40,155 nucleotides of DNA, taken from a virus. The DNA lies in IMG/VR virus record IMGVR_UViG_3300022827_000020, positions 1 to 40,155 of that record, one strand, 5' to 3'. This document shows, piece by piece, positions 23,618 to 31,977 of this stretch. Within the stretch, counting starts at the first letter, position 1; every line of letters begins with the position of its first letter. The position numbers and the translations under genes were made by a program. The notes beneath the pieces were generated by a model. It worked only from the letters and a program-made list of their open reading frames with translations. It was not told the origin of the DNA and did no database searches.

Positions 23618-24703
23618 TTAAATACGTTTTATACTTCGGATTTTTAAGCTTTTACCTGAATCAGGGTTAACCGATTTTACCTGTATTCCATCCATTGATT
23701 TTGTAATTTGAGGAACTCTGCGGTCAGACATATTTATGTTTTTTATCGCTCGCATCGTCCCCTCCGTTGCATCTGATTGACCTTGTTCGTAAAAGAACTT
23801 GGCAAACTTCTCAGGATTCATAGCTATAGCCAATGACCTATGATAACCTGCTGCATCATTCACAAGACCGTCCGAATCCAAAAACTTATTTATAAAGTTT
23901 GCAGGAGTCGATTGCATCTTTTTGAGCTCAACAGCATCTCCGGGATTGAAAGTAATTTTTTTGTCATTAACGTTGAACTCAAAACCTTTAAATTCATTAT
24001 CAAAAACCTCATCGGACTTTTTATTAAACCAACTCCTTTTTCTTTCATTCTCCTCATCAACAGTTTTTGACTGCTTAGTATATCGCTTGTAGCTTTCATA
24101 GTCTTCTTTTTCATCATCAGAAACAAGTGCAGTGCTTGACTCAAGCGGCACTTGGTATTTTTCTTTCTCAGAATTAAAAAACTTTCTTGCTTCAGCAACA
24201 GCTTTTTTTGTTTCTAACTTTATTCTTCTAATCGCTGACTCATCATCCATGTCCTCATCATACTTATAGGCTTCCATTAATGTGTCAATATCATCAGAAT
24301 CTAACCCTTCTTGGGTTGCAGTCAAATAATTTACAAGTAAACTTTCGGGGTTCATTGATTCGTAATCTTTTTTAAGACTCACATAATCATCAAAACCTCT
24401 CCCTGTTTCTTTTTTATACTTCATAAAAGCAGCAACATCCTCAGGGATTGGCTCTGCTTCTTTACGTTCTGCCATTAACTCATCAAATGAATCAATACGC
24501 TTATTATATCTTTTTTCAAAATAAGAAAGAACTTTTTCTTCTGACAATTCATCTTCTTGTATAATCACATCAGGAACTACGACAGTATCTATTTGAAGTC
24601 CTGCTGCATTTTCTCTCTCATGTTTTTCAAGAAGTTCTTGCTCTAATTGTGCAGTCCCCTTTTGGTCTCCGTCATCTAGCACTCTTACTTTAATATTTTC
24701 CAT
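23618..24703 (-). CDS. Capsid scaffolding protein (putative)
   Basis: A 361-residue, strongly charged, probably coiled-coil protein: Glu/Lys-rich throughout, e.g. KVLSYFEKRYNKRIDSFDEL and DDEKEDYESYKRYTKQSKTV. No enzyme motif or membrane segment is seen. Its position between portal and major capsid genes, its length and its low complexity all match scaffolding proteins, which guide procapsid assembly and then leave. The basic C-terminus (SGKSLKIRSIKRI) fits the capsid-binding end of such proteins. A -7-like box lies 20 bases upstream of the ATG. Confidence 0.75.
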   Translation of the reverse strand: MENIKVRVLDDGDQKGTAQLEQELLEKHERENAAGLQIDTVVVPDVIIQEDELSEEKVLSYFEKRYNKRIDSFDELMAERKEAEPIPEDVAAFMKYKKETGRGFDDYVSLKKDYESMNPESLLVNYLTATQEGLDSDDIDTLMEAYKYDEDMDDESAIRRIKLETKKAVAEARKFFNSEKEKYQVPLESSTALVSDDEKEDYESYKRYTKQSKTVDEENERKRSWFNKKSDEVFDNEFKGFEFNVNDKKITFNPGDAVELKKMQSTPANFINKFLDSDGLVNDAAGYHRSLAIAMNPEKFAKFFYEQGQSDATEGTMRAIKNINMSDRRVPQITKSMDGIQVKSVNPDSGKSLKIRSIKRI

Positions 24704-24723
24704 TTGATTTAATTTAATTTTTA

Positions 24724-24731
24724 CAAATCTA
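24724..24731 (-). promoter_or_regulatory. Bacteroidota-type -7 box (TAGATTTG) before scaffold gene
   Basis: TAGATTTG on the - strand is an exact TAnnTTTG match in the 45-base gap between portal and scaffold genes. It would raise scaffold and capsid expression relative to portal. The -33 element is unclear: the nearest TTTG is about 28 bases upstream, farther than usual. Confidence 0.45.
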
Positions 24732-24748
24732 TAACTTTTTTTCTAATT

Positions 24749-27184
24749 TTATCTTGGGTCAAATTCTGAGAAATCAAATCCATCTAAGCTATCCTCATTA
24801 GACTCAAACTTTAATGGCGCTAGATTGTTTTTACGTTGATTTATCAATTTTGATTGTTGAGTGTTTTGCAAGCTTATTCTTTCATCTTTTGACTTCTCTC
24901 TGTTTTTCTCTCTTTGATTTATCATCTCTGTTTGCATACCATTCATTTGTTGTGTATATCCAAACTCTTCTGCCATTAAATGAGACTTTAGTTCTGCTTC
25001 TACTTGCAATGTTTTAACATTAAACTTGGCATCAACTACTTTTAATTGCATTTTGATTTGAAATTCCTGCTGAGCCTTTTGCATAGCCATTTTACCTGCC
25101 ATTTCTTGAGATTGCATCTGTTGCTGAGAAACCATGGCTTGTTGTTGCATCTTCATTTTCTCTTCTCTTTCTTCCTTGCGTTTTCTTTTTTGCTTAAGCA
25201 GTTGATTAGCAAGCTTTAAGTTTTTAATCTCACGAATGTCAATGGCATCTTCAAGATTAATATCTCCTTTAGAAAGAGCTATTTGGACATTGCTTTCAAG
25301 TTGTGCTCTTTGCTCTTCGTCAGGGGCTACCTCAATAAATATAGCAAAATCATATATATAAAGGTCTGCAATATCTCGTAATATAGAGACATTGTACTTG
25401 CCTATTTTATTTATAAAGTCTTCCTTGAAGTCAGAGTACTCTAATATATCAGCTATTCTATAGGTTATTGCTTCGGCTAATGTTTTGTAGATGTATAGAC
25501 CACCTTGAAGAATATGTCTTGTGGCTGTGTTTGAATTTAATGCCGCTAGTTTTTGCAATCCAACTAAAGAGTTAGGGTCAGGCATAGAGCCATCTCTAGC
25601 TTCGTTTAATCCCGTAACCGTCCTAATCATATCCATGTAATGATTATAGTTTGCAATGAGCATTTGTGTCTTTCCGGTTCCTGAGCCTGAGCTTAACTGA
25701 GTAATTGGAACCCTTGCATTATTAAAGTCTCCGTCTTGAGTGTAGCTTCTACCCACTACCGAACCTGTTTGAAAGTATAGTCTTAACGCATCCTCAGGAT
25801 TATAAGCCGCACCATTACCTAGGTCAACTTCGTTTAAACCATCAGCATCTATAAACACACCATCAGGTACTAACCTATTTATTACTTGTTGTAGTTTTAA
25901 ATGGGTTATTTGTATAAGGTCAGCAAAAGGGATCATTCTTCTTACCGTAGACTCTATTGCCCCTTTGTACATACGTGGAGCACAAGCTACATAGTTAGGG
26001 ATAGCGTGTTGTGAAGATGATTTTGGTCTTACCATGTTTTCAGATAACTCCCATTTTAAAAGAATGTTCGTTCCCATAACCATGATCCCCTCATACCAAA
26101 CGTCAATAGTCTTTTCTATTTTTTCAAACTTACCTTCCTCCATCATTTCGACAGGCGGGTTAAAACTATCATCTTTCTGAATCATCCTAGAACCTCCGCT
26201 ATCAAGCGATTTCTTTTTGTAAACTACCTTCTTTGTTGTTTTGTAGTTAAAGTACATTAAAGTACATACGTCTCTTGAAAATACGCTGTTCTCATAGAAC
26301 TGAGCAACATTAAAATAATCATACCAACTTTGACTGTATTGGGTAATTTCCTGTAACTCTTCTTTGCTTAATGTTTGGTCAATTTTCATTAACTCAGTTA
26401 TAGCAAGTGTCTTTATTTCTCCCCAATAAAAGCAGTCTTTAAAATATGGGTCTTCTGTGTAACTATAAACCACGTTTGCAGGGTCAACATAAGATATAAC
26501 AACTCCTGCTCCTTGAAGGAACTCGTGCTTAGCGATAGAAAGACCTATAACAGTTGCATCATAGTCAAGGCGCTTTCGTAATTCATCGTAATGATTTTCA
26601 TCAAAAATTGTATTTATAGCTGTCTCTTCTGCTATTTCAATTGAAGGCTTGTAATTAAGCTGCATATACAATGATAACTCATCATCATCTCCGGGGAGTT
26701 CTTCAGGGTTCATCATAAAAGGATCAACCCCCGACAACTCTTGTATTTGACTCAGTATCTCTTTCCCTGCTATTTGAGTCTCCATCATGTCTTGATACTT
26801 GTTTCTCTTAGATTGAGACATAGCATCTTGAGAATAAGCTTTTGGCTTAAACATTCTGTCAGCCATTCCATTTACGATTATATCAACGAACTTTGGGATT
26901 ATAGGTACAGGAGTCCAATCTAAATTCAAATAAGATAAATCTCCGTTTATAGACATTTCATTTTTGTACTTTCCAACAGACTGCTCCCCTCTTGCGTAGA
27001 GTCTTAACCTATGAAACTCTCTCCATTGGCTATAGTACCTGCAATTGCTTCCATCTTTTCTAAACCACTCGTACTGAATAGATTGTCCTACTTGCAAACC
27101 AAACTGCTCAGAAGCCTTTTCTGCATCAGTTGCAAGCTGACTTGGAAATGCTGAAGATGTAATATCTATAGTTACGTTTTTCAT
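24749..27184 (-). CDS. Portal protein
   Basis: An 811-residue protein with the motif series LRLYARGEQSVGKYKNEMSI, NGDLSYLNLDWTPVPIIPKF and VDIIVNGMADR near the N-terminus (about 60-125), which I recognise as the portal family of crAss-like and related phages. The ATG at 27182-27184 overlaps the end of the large terminase gene by four bases, matching the usual TerL-portal arrangement. The C-terminal third is Lys/Gln/Met-rich and coiled-coil-like (KRKRKEEREEKMKMQQQAMV), a typical barrel/crown-like region. It forms the dodecameric DNA entry ring. Confidence 0.85.
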   Translation of the reverse strand: MKNVTIDITSSAFPSQLATDAEKASEQFGLQVGQSIQYEWFRKDGSNCRYYSQWREFHRLRLYARGEQSVGKYKNEMSINGDLSYLNLDWTPVPIIPKFVDIIVNGMADRMFKPKAYSQDAMSQSKRNKYQDMMETQIAGKEILSQIQELSGVDPFMMNPEELPGDDDELSLYMQLNYKPSIEIAEETAINTIFDENHYDELRKRLDYDATVIGLSIAKHEFLQGAGVVISYVDPANVVYSYTEDPYFKDCFYWGEIKTLAITELMKIDQTLSKEELQEITQYSQSWYDYFNVAQFYENSVFSRDVCTLMYFNYKTTKKVVYKKKSLDSGGSRMIQKDDSFNPPVEMMEEGKFEKIEKTIDVWYEGIMVMGTNILLKWELSENMVRPKSSSQHAIPNYVACAPRMYKGAIESTVRRMIPFADLIQITHLKLQQVINRLVPDGVFIDADGLNEVDLGNGAAYNPEDALRLYFQTGSVVGRSYTQDGDFNNARVPITQLSSGSGTGKTQMLIANYNHYMDMIRTVTGLNEARDGSMPDPNSLVGLQKLAALNSNTATRHILQGGLYIYKTLAEAITYRIADILEYSDFKEDFINKIGKYNVSILRDIADLYIYDFAIFIEVAPDEEQRAQLESNVQIALSKGDINLEDAIDIREIKNLKLANQLLKQKRKRKEEREEKMKMQQQAMVSQQQMQSQEMAGKMAMQKAQQEFQIKMQLKVVDAKFNVKTLQVEAELKSHLMAEEFGYTQQMNGMQTEMINQREKNREKSKDERISLQNTQQSKLINQRKNNLAPLKFESNEDSLDGFDFSEFDPR

Positions 27185-29427
27185 CTTAATAATTGACTGT
27201 TTGTTCCATCATTTGAATACCTTGCGAAGTTAATAATAATTTTTGATTCTTTTTTTTCAGGTATATACAAGTGCTTTTGGTTTGCCATAATAGCAAGACC
27301 TGTGCTTATAGAAGCATCAAACTTTGTTCTATTGTTAATATCAAATTTTGCCCAATCTTCTAAAGTTCTTGTAAAAGGCATGGTTCCCATTTCTCCAACG
27401 TCCCTATAATCTCCCGCAAAGTCTACTCCTATGTACTTCTCTATGTAAGACTCAATGGCAGATGCGTGAGATTGTTTTACGTCCTCGGAGCTGTTGGGTA
27501 TCCCTCCTAGCTCTCTTTCTGTTCCTGATAATTTACTGTATTGCTTGTCGGGTCTATTTACAGAATAACCTCTATACCCTCTGTTCTTAAAATGATACAA
27601 TAGACGTGGCTTGTTGTTTTCAATAAGGATTGGCATTCCGTAAAATATGCAGGCCATTAACACCTCTTCAAAGAAAATCTCTGCAGTTTGTGGTCTTGCT
27701 ATATACTCAAGGAAAAATTCATTACTAGGGGCTTCGTCCATGTGGAACTTAGTTAAACCATGGAGCGAGCCGTTTGAGCCCCTGCCACCAACCACTGCTG
27801 ATATATCGTAAGGGTCGCAACCAAAGGTTCCTATGTGTTCGTTTCCGGGGAACTTCATTCCGTTTTTTAAATGAACATTGTTCTGTAGGTGCTTAGCAGG
27901 AGTCCAACTAACCAAGAACCTTCCTCTTTTATCAGGTGTAAAAATTACCTTTGTATCTTTAACACCATCTTGCCAATAAAAAGCACCTCTTGTTAGAAAC
28001 CTTTCTTTTATCAAACTATCGTTGTAGTCTATCTGCTGATATATTTTTGTCAAGTTAAATAACGCCTGTACGCTCTCATCTCTAAAAGCATGGGATTCTG
28101 TTCTAGGGAATTGTCTGTAAAATTCGTTTAAAGCATCTGCATCATTTTTTAAAGAATCAACCTCAGCTTTCCAATAGTCTAACGCACCATTTTTAATGTA
28201 TCGTCCGTCAACTCCCATAACAGGCTTTTCAGGCTTTTCAAAAACAGGCATACCATACCTGTCTATAAACCCCTCCATGTTCCATTCCATTGGAATAAAT
28301 AAAGAGTACATTCCGCTTTTTGTTTGACCGTTTGCGTTACGAACATTCACACGTGAGTCCTCGTATAGGTCTTTATAGTTTTGACCACCTTTAGATAGCG
28401 CATTTGAAGTAGACCCCATCATGCACTTGCCTATTATTCTACTACCTAATCTCAAACAAGTTTTAGTAACTCTCCAATTGTTTAGGATGTTGTTTGGCTT
28501 AGTCCATTTTGCAGATTCATCGTGAGCTAGAAACAGTAATTTTTCTCCATCATAAGAGTTCTCTTCTGTGTTTTTCCAATCTATAGAAGTGTCTAGTCCC
28601 TCAATACTGTCTTCATCTAAGTCATACATATTTTTTTTAGTAATCTTTGATGCGGGTATTCTAAAAGACAACTCTGTTTTAGGCTTATCCATACCATCCA
28701 TAATAGGTTTAAAGAAAAATGGAAGTCTGCTATTTATAGGAACTACTTTGTCCGTAAACATTTTTTTTGCATCTGAACCTGTTTTTGATAAAATACCTAC
28801 TCTTGAATTACGAGCAAGAGTTCCTATAGTAACACATTCTGATGATGCCATAAATGAATATCCTGAACGTCTTATCTTTAAGTATATCATTCCAAAACAT
28901 CTTTCGTCTGCTTTACAAGCTTCCCAAAAAATCCAAAATAAACGATTAGCCTCTCTAAAGTCGGGATACCCAACGTCTATTGTAGACCATTGAAGATACA
29001 TATAATGAGAACCTGTTATGTAAGTAGGCACGCCATTATTTGTAAACCAATACCCTTGTTCTCTATAGTCAAACTCCTTTTCGATGTAACCTACCCATCT
29101 ATTTTTAAATTCAGCAGGCATTTCGTTCCAATGAAAAACTGACTGTATCCTTGAGAGCTGACTAGGTGTGTTCTCTCTTTCCCAATATTGCTCTGCTTTC
29201 AAAGAGTGTCTTTGAAGACACTTTTTAGGAGTTTTAGGAAGCGCTATATGAAGACCTGAAATATTTATGATATCTCCAATCTGTCCTGTTTTTGATATTA
29301 CAATCAATTCGTATTTCTCATTATAACCGTACAGCCAACTCTTGTTACTATTTTTTTTAGTAAGAGCTATCGAAGGAATGTAGTCCTTGACTAGAGTGTA
29401 TATGTTATTTTGAGTTTCTTTCTGCAA
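27181..29427 (-). CDS. Terminase large subunit (TerL)
   Basis: A 748-residue packaging motor. Visible elements: YWFTNNGVPTYITGSHYMYL (adenine-binding region), a Walker A-like KIRRSGYSFMASSE (atypical, without the usual Lys before Ser/Thr), Walker B with acidic end LLFLAHDESAKW, a coupling region GSTSNALSKGGQ, and a nuclease-like strand GTFGCDPYDI. Only a TTG codon (29425-29427) is available as a conventional alternative start: no ATG occurs until residue 102, and conserved sequence begins before that. The gene overlaps the end of the small upstream gene by 23 bases and the portal start by four. A palindromic hairpin sequence lies within codons near residue 70. Confidence 0.85.
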   Translation of the reverse strand: MQKETQNNIYTLVKDYIPSIALTKKNSNKSWLYGYNEKYELIVISKTGQIGDIINISGLHIALPKTPKKCLQRHSLKAEQYWERENTPSQLSRIQSVFHWNEMPAEFKNRWVGYIEKEFDYREQGYWFTNNGVPTYITGSHYMYLQWSTIDVGYPDFREANRLFWIFWEACKADERCFGMIYLKIRRSGYSFMASSECVTIGTLARNSRVGILSKTGSDAKKMFTDKVVPINSRLPFFFKPIMDGMDKPKTELSFRIPASKITKKNMYDLDEDSIEGLDTSIDWKNTEENSYDGEKLLFLAHDESAKWTKPNNILNNWRVTKTCLRLGSRIIGKCMMGSTSNALSKGGQNYKDLYEDSRVNVRNANGQTKSGMYSLFIPMEWNMEGFIDRYGMPVFEKPEKPVMGVDGRYIKNGALDYWKAEVDSLKNDADALNEFYRQFPRTESHAFRDESVQALFNLTKIYQQIDYNDSLIKERFLTRGAFYWQDGVKDTKVIFTPDKRGRFLVSWTPAKHLQNNVHLKNGMKFPGNEHIGTFGCDPYDISAVVGGRGSNGSLHGLTKFHMDEAPSNEFFLEYIARPQTAEIFFEEVLMACIFYGMPILIENNKPRLLYHFKNRGYRGYSVNRPDKQYSKLSGTERELGGIPNSSEDVKQSHASAIESYIEKYIGVDFAGDYRDVGEMGTMPFTRTLEDWAKFDINNRTKFDASISTGLAIMANQKHLYIPEKKESKIIINFARYSNDGTNSQLLR
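29201..29222. repeat. Intragenic copy of the capsid-terminator palindrome
   Basis: The 22 bases from 29201 are identical to 22137-22158 (core GTGTCTTTGAAGACAC) but lie inside terL, encoding KCLQRHSL. On the coding strand no T-run follows, so termination is not expected. Confidence 0.8.
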
Positions 29428-29689
29428 ATCCTTGTCTTGTGTTTACGTTGTTAGCTCCCTGTTCTGACAGTGTAAGCATTTCTTTTTCAGAATCTATTCT
29501 GTTCAGTATTTCAAAAGCATCAAATATAGCTAGTTTCTTAGTCGCTGCTGCGTTCTTTAGCTTATCGGCAGCTAAGTCTCCACCTTCATCGTTTCCGTTA
29601 AGTATAGACTCCTCAGCGACCTTTATAAGTTCCAAAACAGCTTTATGCCCTGCCGCAATTATTTTTAGCTTTACTTCTTTACTTGTCAT
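29405..29689 (-). CDS. Small terminase subunit candidate
   Basis: A 94-residue, helical, charged protein directly upstream of and overlapping TerL. The segment DLAADKLKNAAATKKLAIFD followed by AFEILNRID would form a long helix suited to oligomerisation. Size and place match small terminase subunits such as T7 gp18 (about 89 residues). No helix-turn-helix is evident at the N-terminus (MTSKEVKLKIIAAGHKAVLE), so DNA recognition is not shown. The assignment is mostly positional. Confidence 0.5.
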   Translation of the reverse strand: MTSKEVKLKIIAAGHKAVLELIKVAEESILNGNDEGGDLAADKLKNAAATKKLAIFDAFEILNRIDSEKEMLTLSEQGANNVNTRQGFAERNSK

Positions 29690-30249
29690 AGCTTCAGTGT
29701 TATTTGATGGTCATACATTCTAAAGAGCTTTTCCCCATCGACAATGAACTCATATTCGCTATCAGGAGTAAAAGATACTTTATCTCCGGAACTAATACCT
29801 TTGCTTTTTAAATATTCGTTAGGATAAATCATTAAACCCATTAGTGGCTCTTCGCTAAATGGTTTTTTAATGTAAGACTCTGTAGCCGGGATTGGCTTTA
29901 CAAAACAGTATTTATCATAAGCATTCCAAGACTCTCCTTTTTTGTACATAAAAAATTGATCTGTTTCTATAAAGAAGAGGTCGTCTTTAAAGAAGCTTTT
30001 ACCGCTTTTTTGCCGCCCCCTCATGTCGTTGTAATATTTAAAAACATTGTGATGAACAAGTAAAGTATCGCCTATGGAAATAGGGCCGTTGTAACCAATT
30101 GGTAATTCGACAACCTCTGCATATCTGTTTGAAAACTTATGGTCTTCTTCTGAAGTACTAACAATAAAGTCAATACCTCCTATGTCTTTTGTGTTATCGT
30201 ATCTCTTACCGTTTATAGGTCTTGCTATGAAGTAAAAAGGAGACTTCAT
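29686..30249 (-). CDS. Conserved protein with two possible GroES-like halves
   Basis: A 187-residue protein with an internal symmetry that recalls co-chaperonin 10. The second half (about 113-187) reads KYCFVKPI, then EEPLMGLMIY, GISSGDKVSF, YEFIVDGEKLFRM and ITLKL, parallel to Cpn10's VKPI ... GEVVAVG ... VKVGDRVLF ... VDGEEYLIMRE ... DILAV. The first half (about 5-100) has FIARPI, AEVVEL, ISIGDTLLVHHNVF and FFIETDQFFMYK in the same order. The family seems well conserved in flavobacterial phages next to terminase. The GroES relation is my reading of the pattern and not proven. The stop overlaps the TerS candidate start by four bases. Confidence 0.5.
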   Translation of the reverse strand: MKSPFYFIARPINGKRYDNTKDIGGIDFIVSTSEEDHKFSNRYAEVVELPIGYNGPISIGDTLLVHHNVFKYYNDMRGRQKSGKSFFKDDLFFIETDQFFMYKKGESWNAYDKYCFVKPIPATESYIKKPFSEEPLMGLMIYPNEYLKSKGISSGDKVSFTPDSEYEFIVDGEKLFRMYDHQITLKL

Positions 30250-30476
30250 TAAAAGTTGATGTTGTATTCAATTGAAACAGGTATTGTTGAGTTAAACTCT
30301 TTCCACAAAACCACTTCCTCTTTTAAGTTTATAATATAAATCTTGAAAGATTGTTTATTTTCATCAAACGTTATTAGATGTATCTCATTAGAATCCCCAA
30401 GTATCTTCTGACCAACAATATAATGCATCGCATTACTTTTGTAATCAGAGCCTATTGATATTTTTCTAATAGCCAT
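30249..30476 (-). CDS. Small conserved protein, 75 aa
   Basis: Starts MAIRKISIGSDYKSNAMHYI then VGQKILG, and ends WKEFNSTIPVSIEYNINF. I recognise this as a small conserved protein in flavobacterial phages, ahead of the GroES-like/terminase genes; its function is unknown. I use the ATG at 30474-30476 because the conserved sequence starts there; a 13-residue longer reading needs TTG at 30515. The stop overlaps the next start codon by one base. Confidence 0.65.
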   Translation of the reverse strand: MAIRKISIGSDYKSNAMHYIVGQKILGDSNEIHLITFDENKQSFKIYIINLKEEVVLWKEFNSTIPVSIEYNINF

Positions 30477-30492
30477 GTATTCTGTTATTTTA

Positions 30493-30564
30493 CTAAATAA
30501 TTGTACATTGGCCAAGCAATTCGGATAAAGTCAATAACTCTGTTATGTTTAATTTTTTTTTCAT
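30493..30564 (-). CDS. Possible 23-aa leader peptide
   Basis: The frame MKKKLNITELLTLSELLGQC plus TII starts 21 bases after a -7-like box and ends 16 bases before the 75-residue gene. An A/T-rich leader precedes it. It may be a translated leader or a tiny gene; with this length chance cannot be excluded. Confidence 0.3.
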   Translation of the reverse strand: MKKKLNITELLTLSELLGQCTII

Positions 30565-30584
30565 TTTATTAGATTTTATTTTTA

Positions 30585-30592
30585 CAAATGTA
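30585..30592 (-). promoter_or_regulatory. Bacteroidota-type -7 box (TACATTTG) for head operon
   Basis: An exact TAnnTTTG match on the - strand, directly adjoining the terminator at 30594-30626 and 21 bases before the possible leader ATG at 30564. It would begin the transcript for GroES-like, TerS, TerL, portal, scaffold and capsid genes. The -33 element cannot be defined because the terminator stem lies there. Confidence 0.55.
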
Positions 30593-30593
30593 T

Positions 30594-30626
30594 AAAAAAG
30601 CGAGGTTATTATGCCTCGCTTTTTTT
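30594..30626 (-). terminator. Rho-independent terminator
   Basis: Stem AAAAAAGCGAGG / CCTCGCTTTTTT with an eight-base loop, six bases after the stop of the gene at 30632-30967. A and T runs on both sides make it potentially bidirectional. Confidence 0.85.
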
Positions 30627-30631
30627 TGTTT

Positions 30632-30967
30632 TTATGTTACTATATTAATTACTGTTCCGTTTATCCATAAGTCTCCTACATTTAAACCTGCGGGAGATGT
30701 AGCTAAGTTAGCTACATTAATAGTTCCTCTTAAAATTGTTTTCACAATGCTTGTATTCCCTAACGTTACCGTTTTTGAATCGTCGCCTATAAAACGACCT
30801 GCATCAAGAACATCTTGCAAAGTTATATTCTCTTGAAACAGGGCTAAAAGACCTGCAAGAGAAAAATTGAATGTTGCATTAATAGGACTATCTCCAACTC
30901 TCGTTCCTATTAACTTATCTTCAAGTTTAGGCGTTGATGCAATATCGTAATCATTTATTTTTCCCAT
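30632..30967 (-). CDS. Small virion-associated protein (putative tail fibre module)
   Basis: A 111-residue protein beginning MGKINDYDIASTPKLEDKLI then GTRVGD, with FNFSLAGLLALF. This start pattern (DxLIGT ... FsLagLlalF) recurs at the N-termini of fibre or fibre-associated proteins in Bacteroidota phages, and the protein at 33874-35250 begins similarly (SETQEVADIPFLVGYG). The C-terminal part (SPAGLNVGDLWINGTVINIV) looks like a common tail-fibre strand pattern. It is the last gene before a strong terminator. The function is inferred from pattern only. Confidence 0.5.
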   Translation of the reverse strand: MGKINDYDIASTPKLEDKLIGTRVGDSPINATFNFSLAGLLALFQENITLQDVLDAGRFIGDDSKTVTLGNTSIVKTILRGTINVANLATSPAGLNVGDLWINGTVINIVT

Positions 30968-30980
30968 GACACTGTTTTTT

Positions 30981-31216
30981 TTATGTTATCTCTCCTGTTT
31001 GAGTATTAATAACAACATCGCTTCCGTATTTTTTAATTAACACTTGTTCGTGAGCTGTAAACTTCAGTTTTAATTGCTCAATATGTCGCATAATGTTGTG
31101 TTTTTGCAATTCAATATCTCCAATAGCCATCTTGGCTTTATTAAACTCTGCATTCATTTCCTGAATTGCACTTAGTTCTTCTTGAGTTGCTAACTTAGTT
31201 TCTTTTGTTTTCATTT
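30981..31216 (-). CDS. Small coiled-coil protein, 77 aa
   Basis: MKTKETKLATQEELSAIQEM is followed by a Lys/Glu/Gln-rich helix (to about residue 58) and a short basic end, VLIKKYGSDVVINTQTGEIT. I start at the ATG 31214-31216, where an A-rich leader lies immediately upstream. A longer reading from 31325 would overlap the spanin gene by 64 bases and encode a composition unlike the rest. The protein resembles small cytoplasmic coiled-coil proteins in phage lysis regions; no function can be assigned. Confidence 0.6.
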
Positions 31217-31236
31217 TATTTGATTTTATTTCGGTA

Positions 31237-31244
31237 AAGATAGT
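31237..31244 (-). promoter_or_regulatory. Weak -7-like box (TATCTTTA)
   Basis: Differs from TAnnTTTG only at the last base and lies in the 45-base gap upstream of the ATG at 31216. The same TATCTTTA occurs before the gene at 35902-36084. Confidence 0.3.
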
Positions 31245-31261
31245 ATTTTTAAGATAAATTT

Positions 31262-31732
31262 TTAATTGCTTTTTTTGTACATCCAAAGCGCTAATGCAAG
31301 AATTAGCACAATTAATAACAGCCATATTAAAGAACTATAACTTGCTTTTTTGTCTACAAGCTTTCCTTTAACTTTTACGGCTGTAGTCTTACTCAAAACA
31401 ACCTCTTCTAAGCACTTTTCAGACACTTTTATTTTCGTGTTGTCTATTGATAGCTTTTTTGTCCTTTTAACTCTAAGGACTGCATTGCTATACCTCTTGC
31501 CGTCTACTACAATGTCTTTTGATGAATCTATTGGAGCTATCTCAATTTCTTCTGAATCCTCAGTAATAACAATGTTATTATCTTGAGTAGATACCACTTC
31601 TTTAATAGAAATAGAAGTGCTATCTATTACAATGGATTTTTCTTCGAGTGATTTGTTTACTTTCCGTGCAGCGCAAGATGTAATAAGAAAAAAAGCAATA
31701 GAGTAAAGTAATATTTTTTTTAACAATTCCAT
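31262..31732 (-). CDS. Unimolecular spanin candidate (u-spanin)
   Basis: A 156-residue protein with an N-terminal lipoprotein signal (MELLKKILLYSIAFFLITSC; lipobox ITSC, Cys20) and a C-terminal transmembrane helix (about 133-152, SLIWLLLIVLILALALWMYK). The region between is hydrophilic and beta-rich. This topology, an outer-membrane lipoyl anchor at one end and an inner-membrane anchor at the other, defines u-spanins such as T1 gp11, which join and fuse the two membranes in the last step of lysis of Gram-negative hosts. The lysis context (holin and M15 endolysin upstream) supports it. The start overlaps the preceding gene by 13 bases. Confidence 0.75.
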   Translation of the reverse strand: MELLKKILLYSIAFFLITSCAARKVNKSLEEKSIVIDSTSISIKEVVSTQDNNIVITEDSEEIEIAPIDSSKDIVVDGKRYSNAVLRVKRTKKLSIDNTKIKVSEKCLEEVVLSKTTAVKVKGKLVDKKASYSSLIWLLLIVLILALALWMYKKSN

Positions 31733-31977
31733 TTTCTAAGGCTTTTATTTATTCGACTTTCAGGGTCGTTTGCTGTTTTTGCAGAAGTAAGCTTTTTCTT
31801 CATTCCTTGCATACGAGCACAAAATGAGTTTTTCCTTTTACCACCCCCGGGTTGCGGAGCTTTTAATCCCGGTTTATTTGGGTTTTCTTTATTATAAGAG
31901 GCTCTGCCTTTTGCATTTAAACCTCCTGAAGGAGACTTGCCTTCCTTACGAGTCCAAGCCGCGGTCTTATTTTCCAT
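31720..31977 (-). CDS. Small conserved basic phage protein (DUF6321-like)
   Basis: An 85-residue protein with AAWTRKEGKSPSGGLNAKGR followed by ASYNKE, then SFCARMQGMKKKL and a final SLRKWNC. I recognise this combination as a widely spread phage family of unknown function, remembered as DUF6321. The Cys in SFCARM and the terminal KWNC are the most conserved points. The function is unknown; high basic content suggests nucleic-acid or virion association. It overlaps the spanin start by 13 bases and the preceding small gene's end by 11. Confidence 0.65.
   Translation of the reverse strand: MENKTAAWTRKEGKSPSGGLNAKGRASYNKENPNKPGLKAPQPGGGKRKNSFCARMQGMKKKLTSAKTANDPESRINKSLRKWNC

Noticed and set aside
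29439-29723. + strand 94-residue frame opposite the TerS candidate
   Set aside because: An antisense shadow of a well-placed gene; Ser-rich composition typical of mirrored coding sequence.
30977-31325. Longer 114-residue reading of the small coiled-coil gene
   Set aside because: The extra N-terminus overlaps the spanin gene and has a different composition; the ATG at 31216 with its own leader is a better start.
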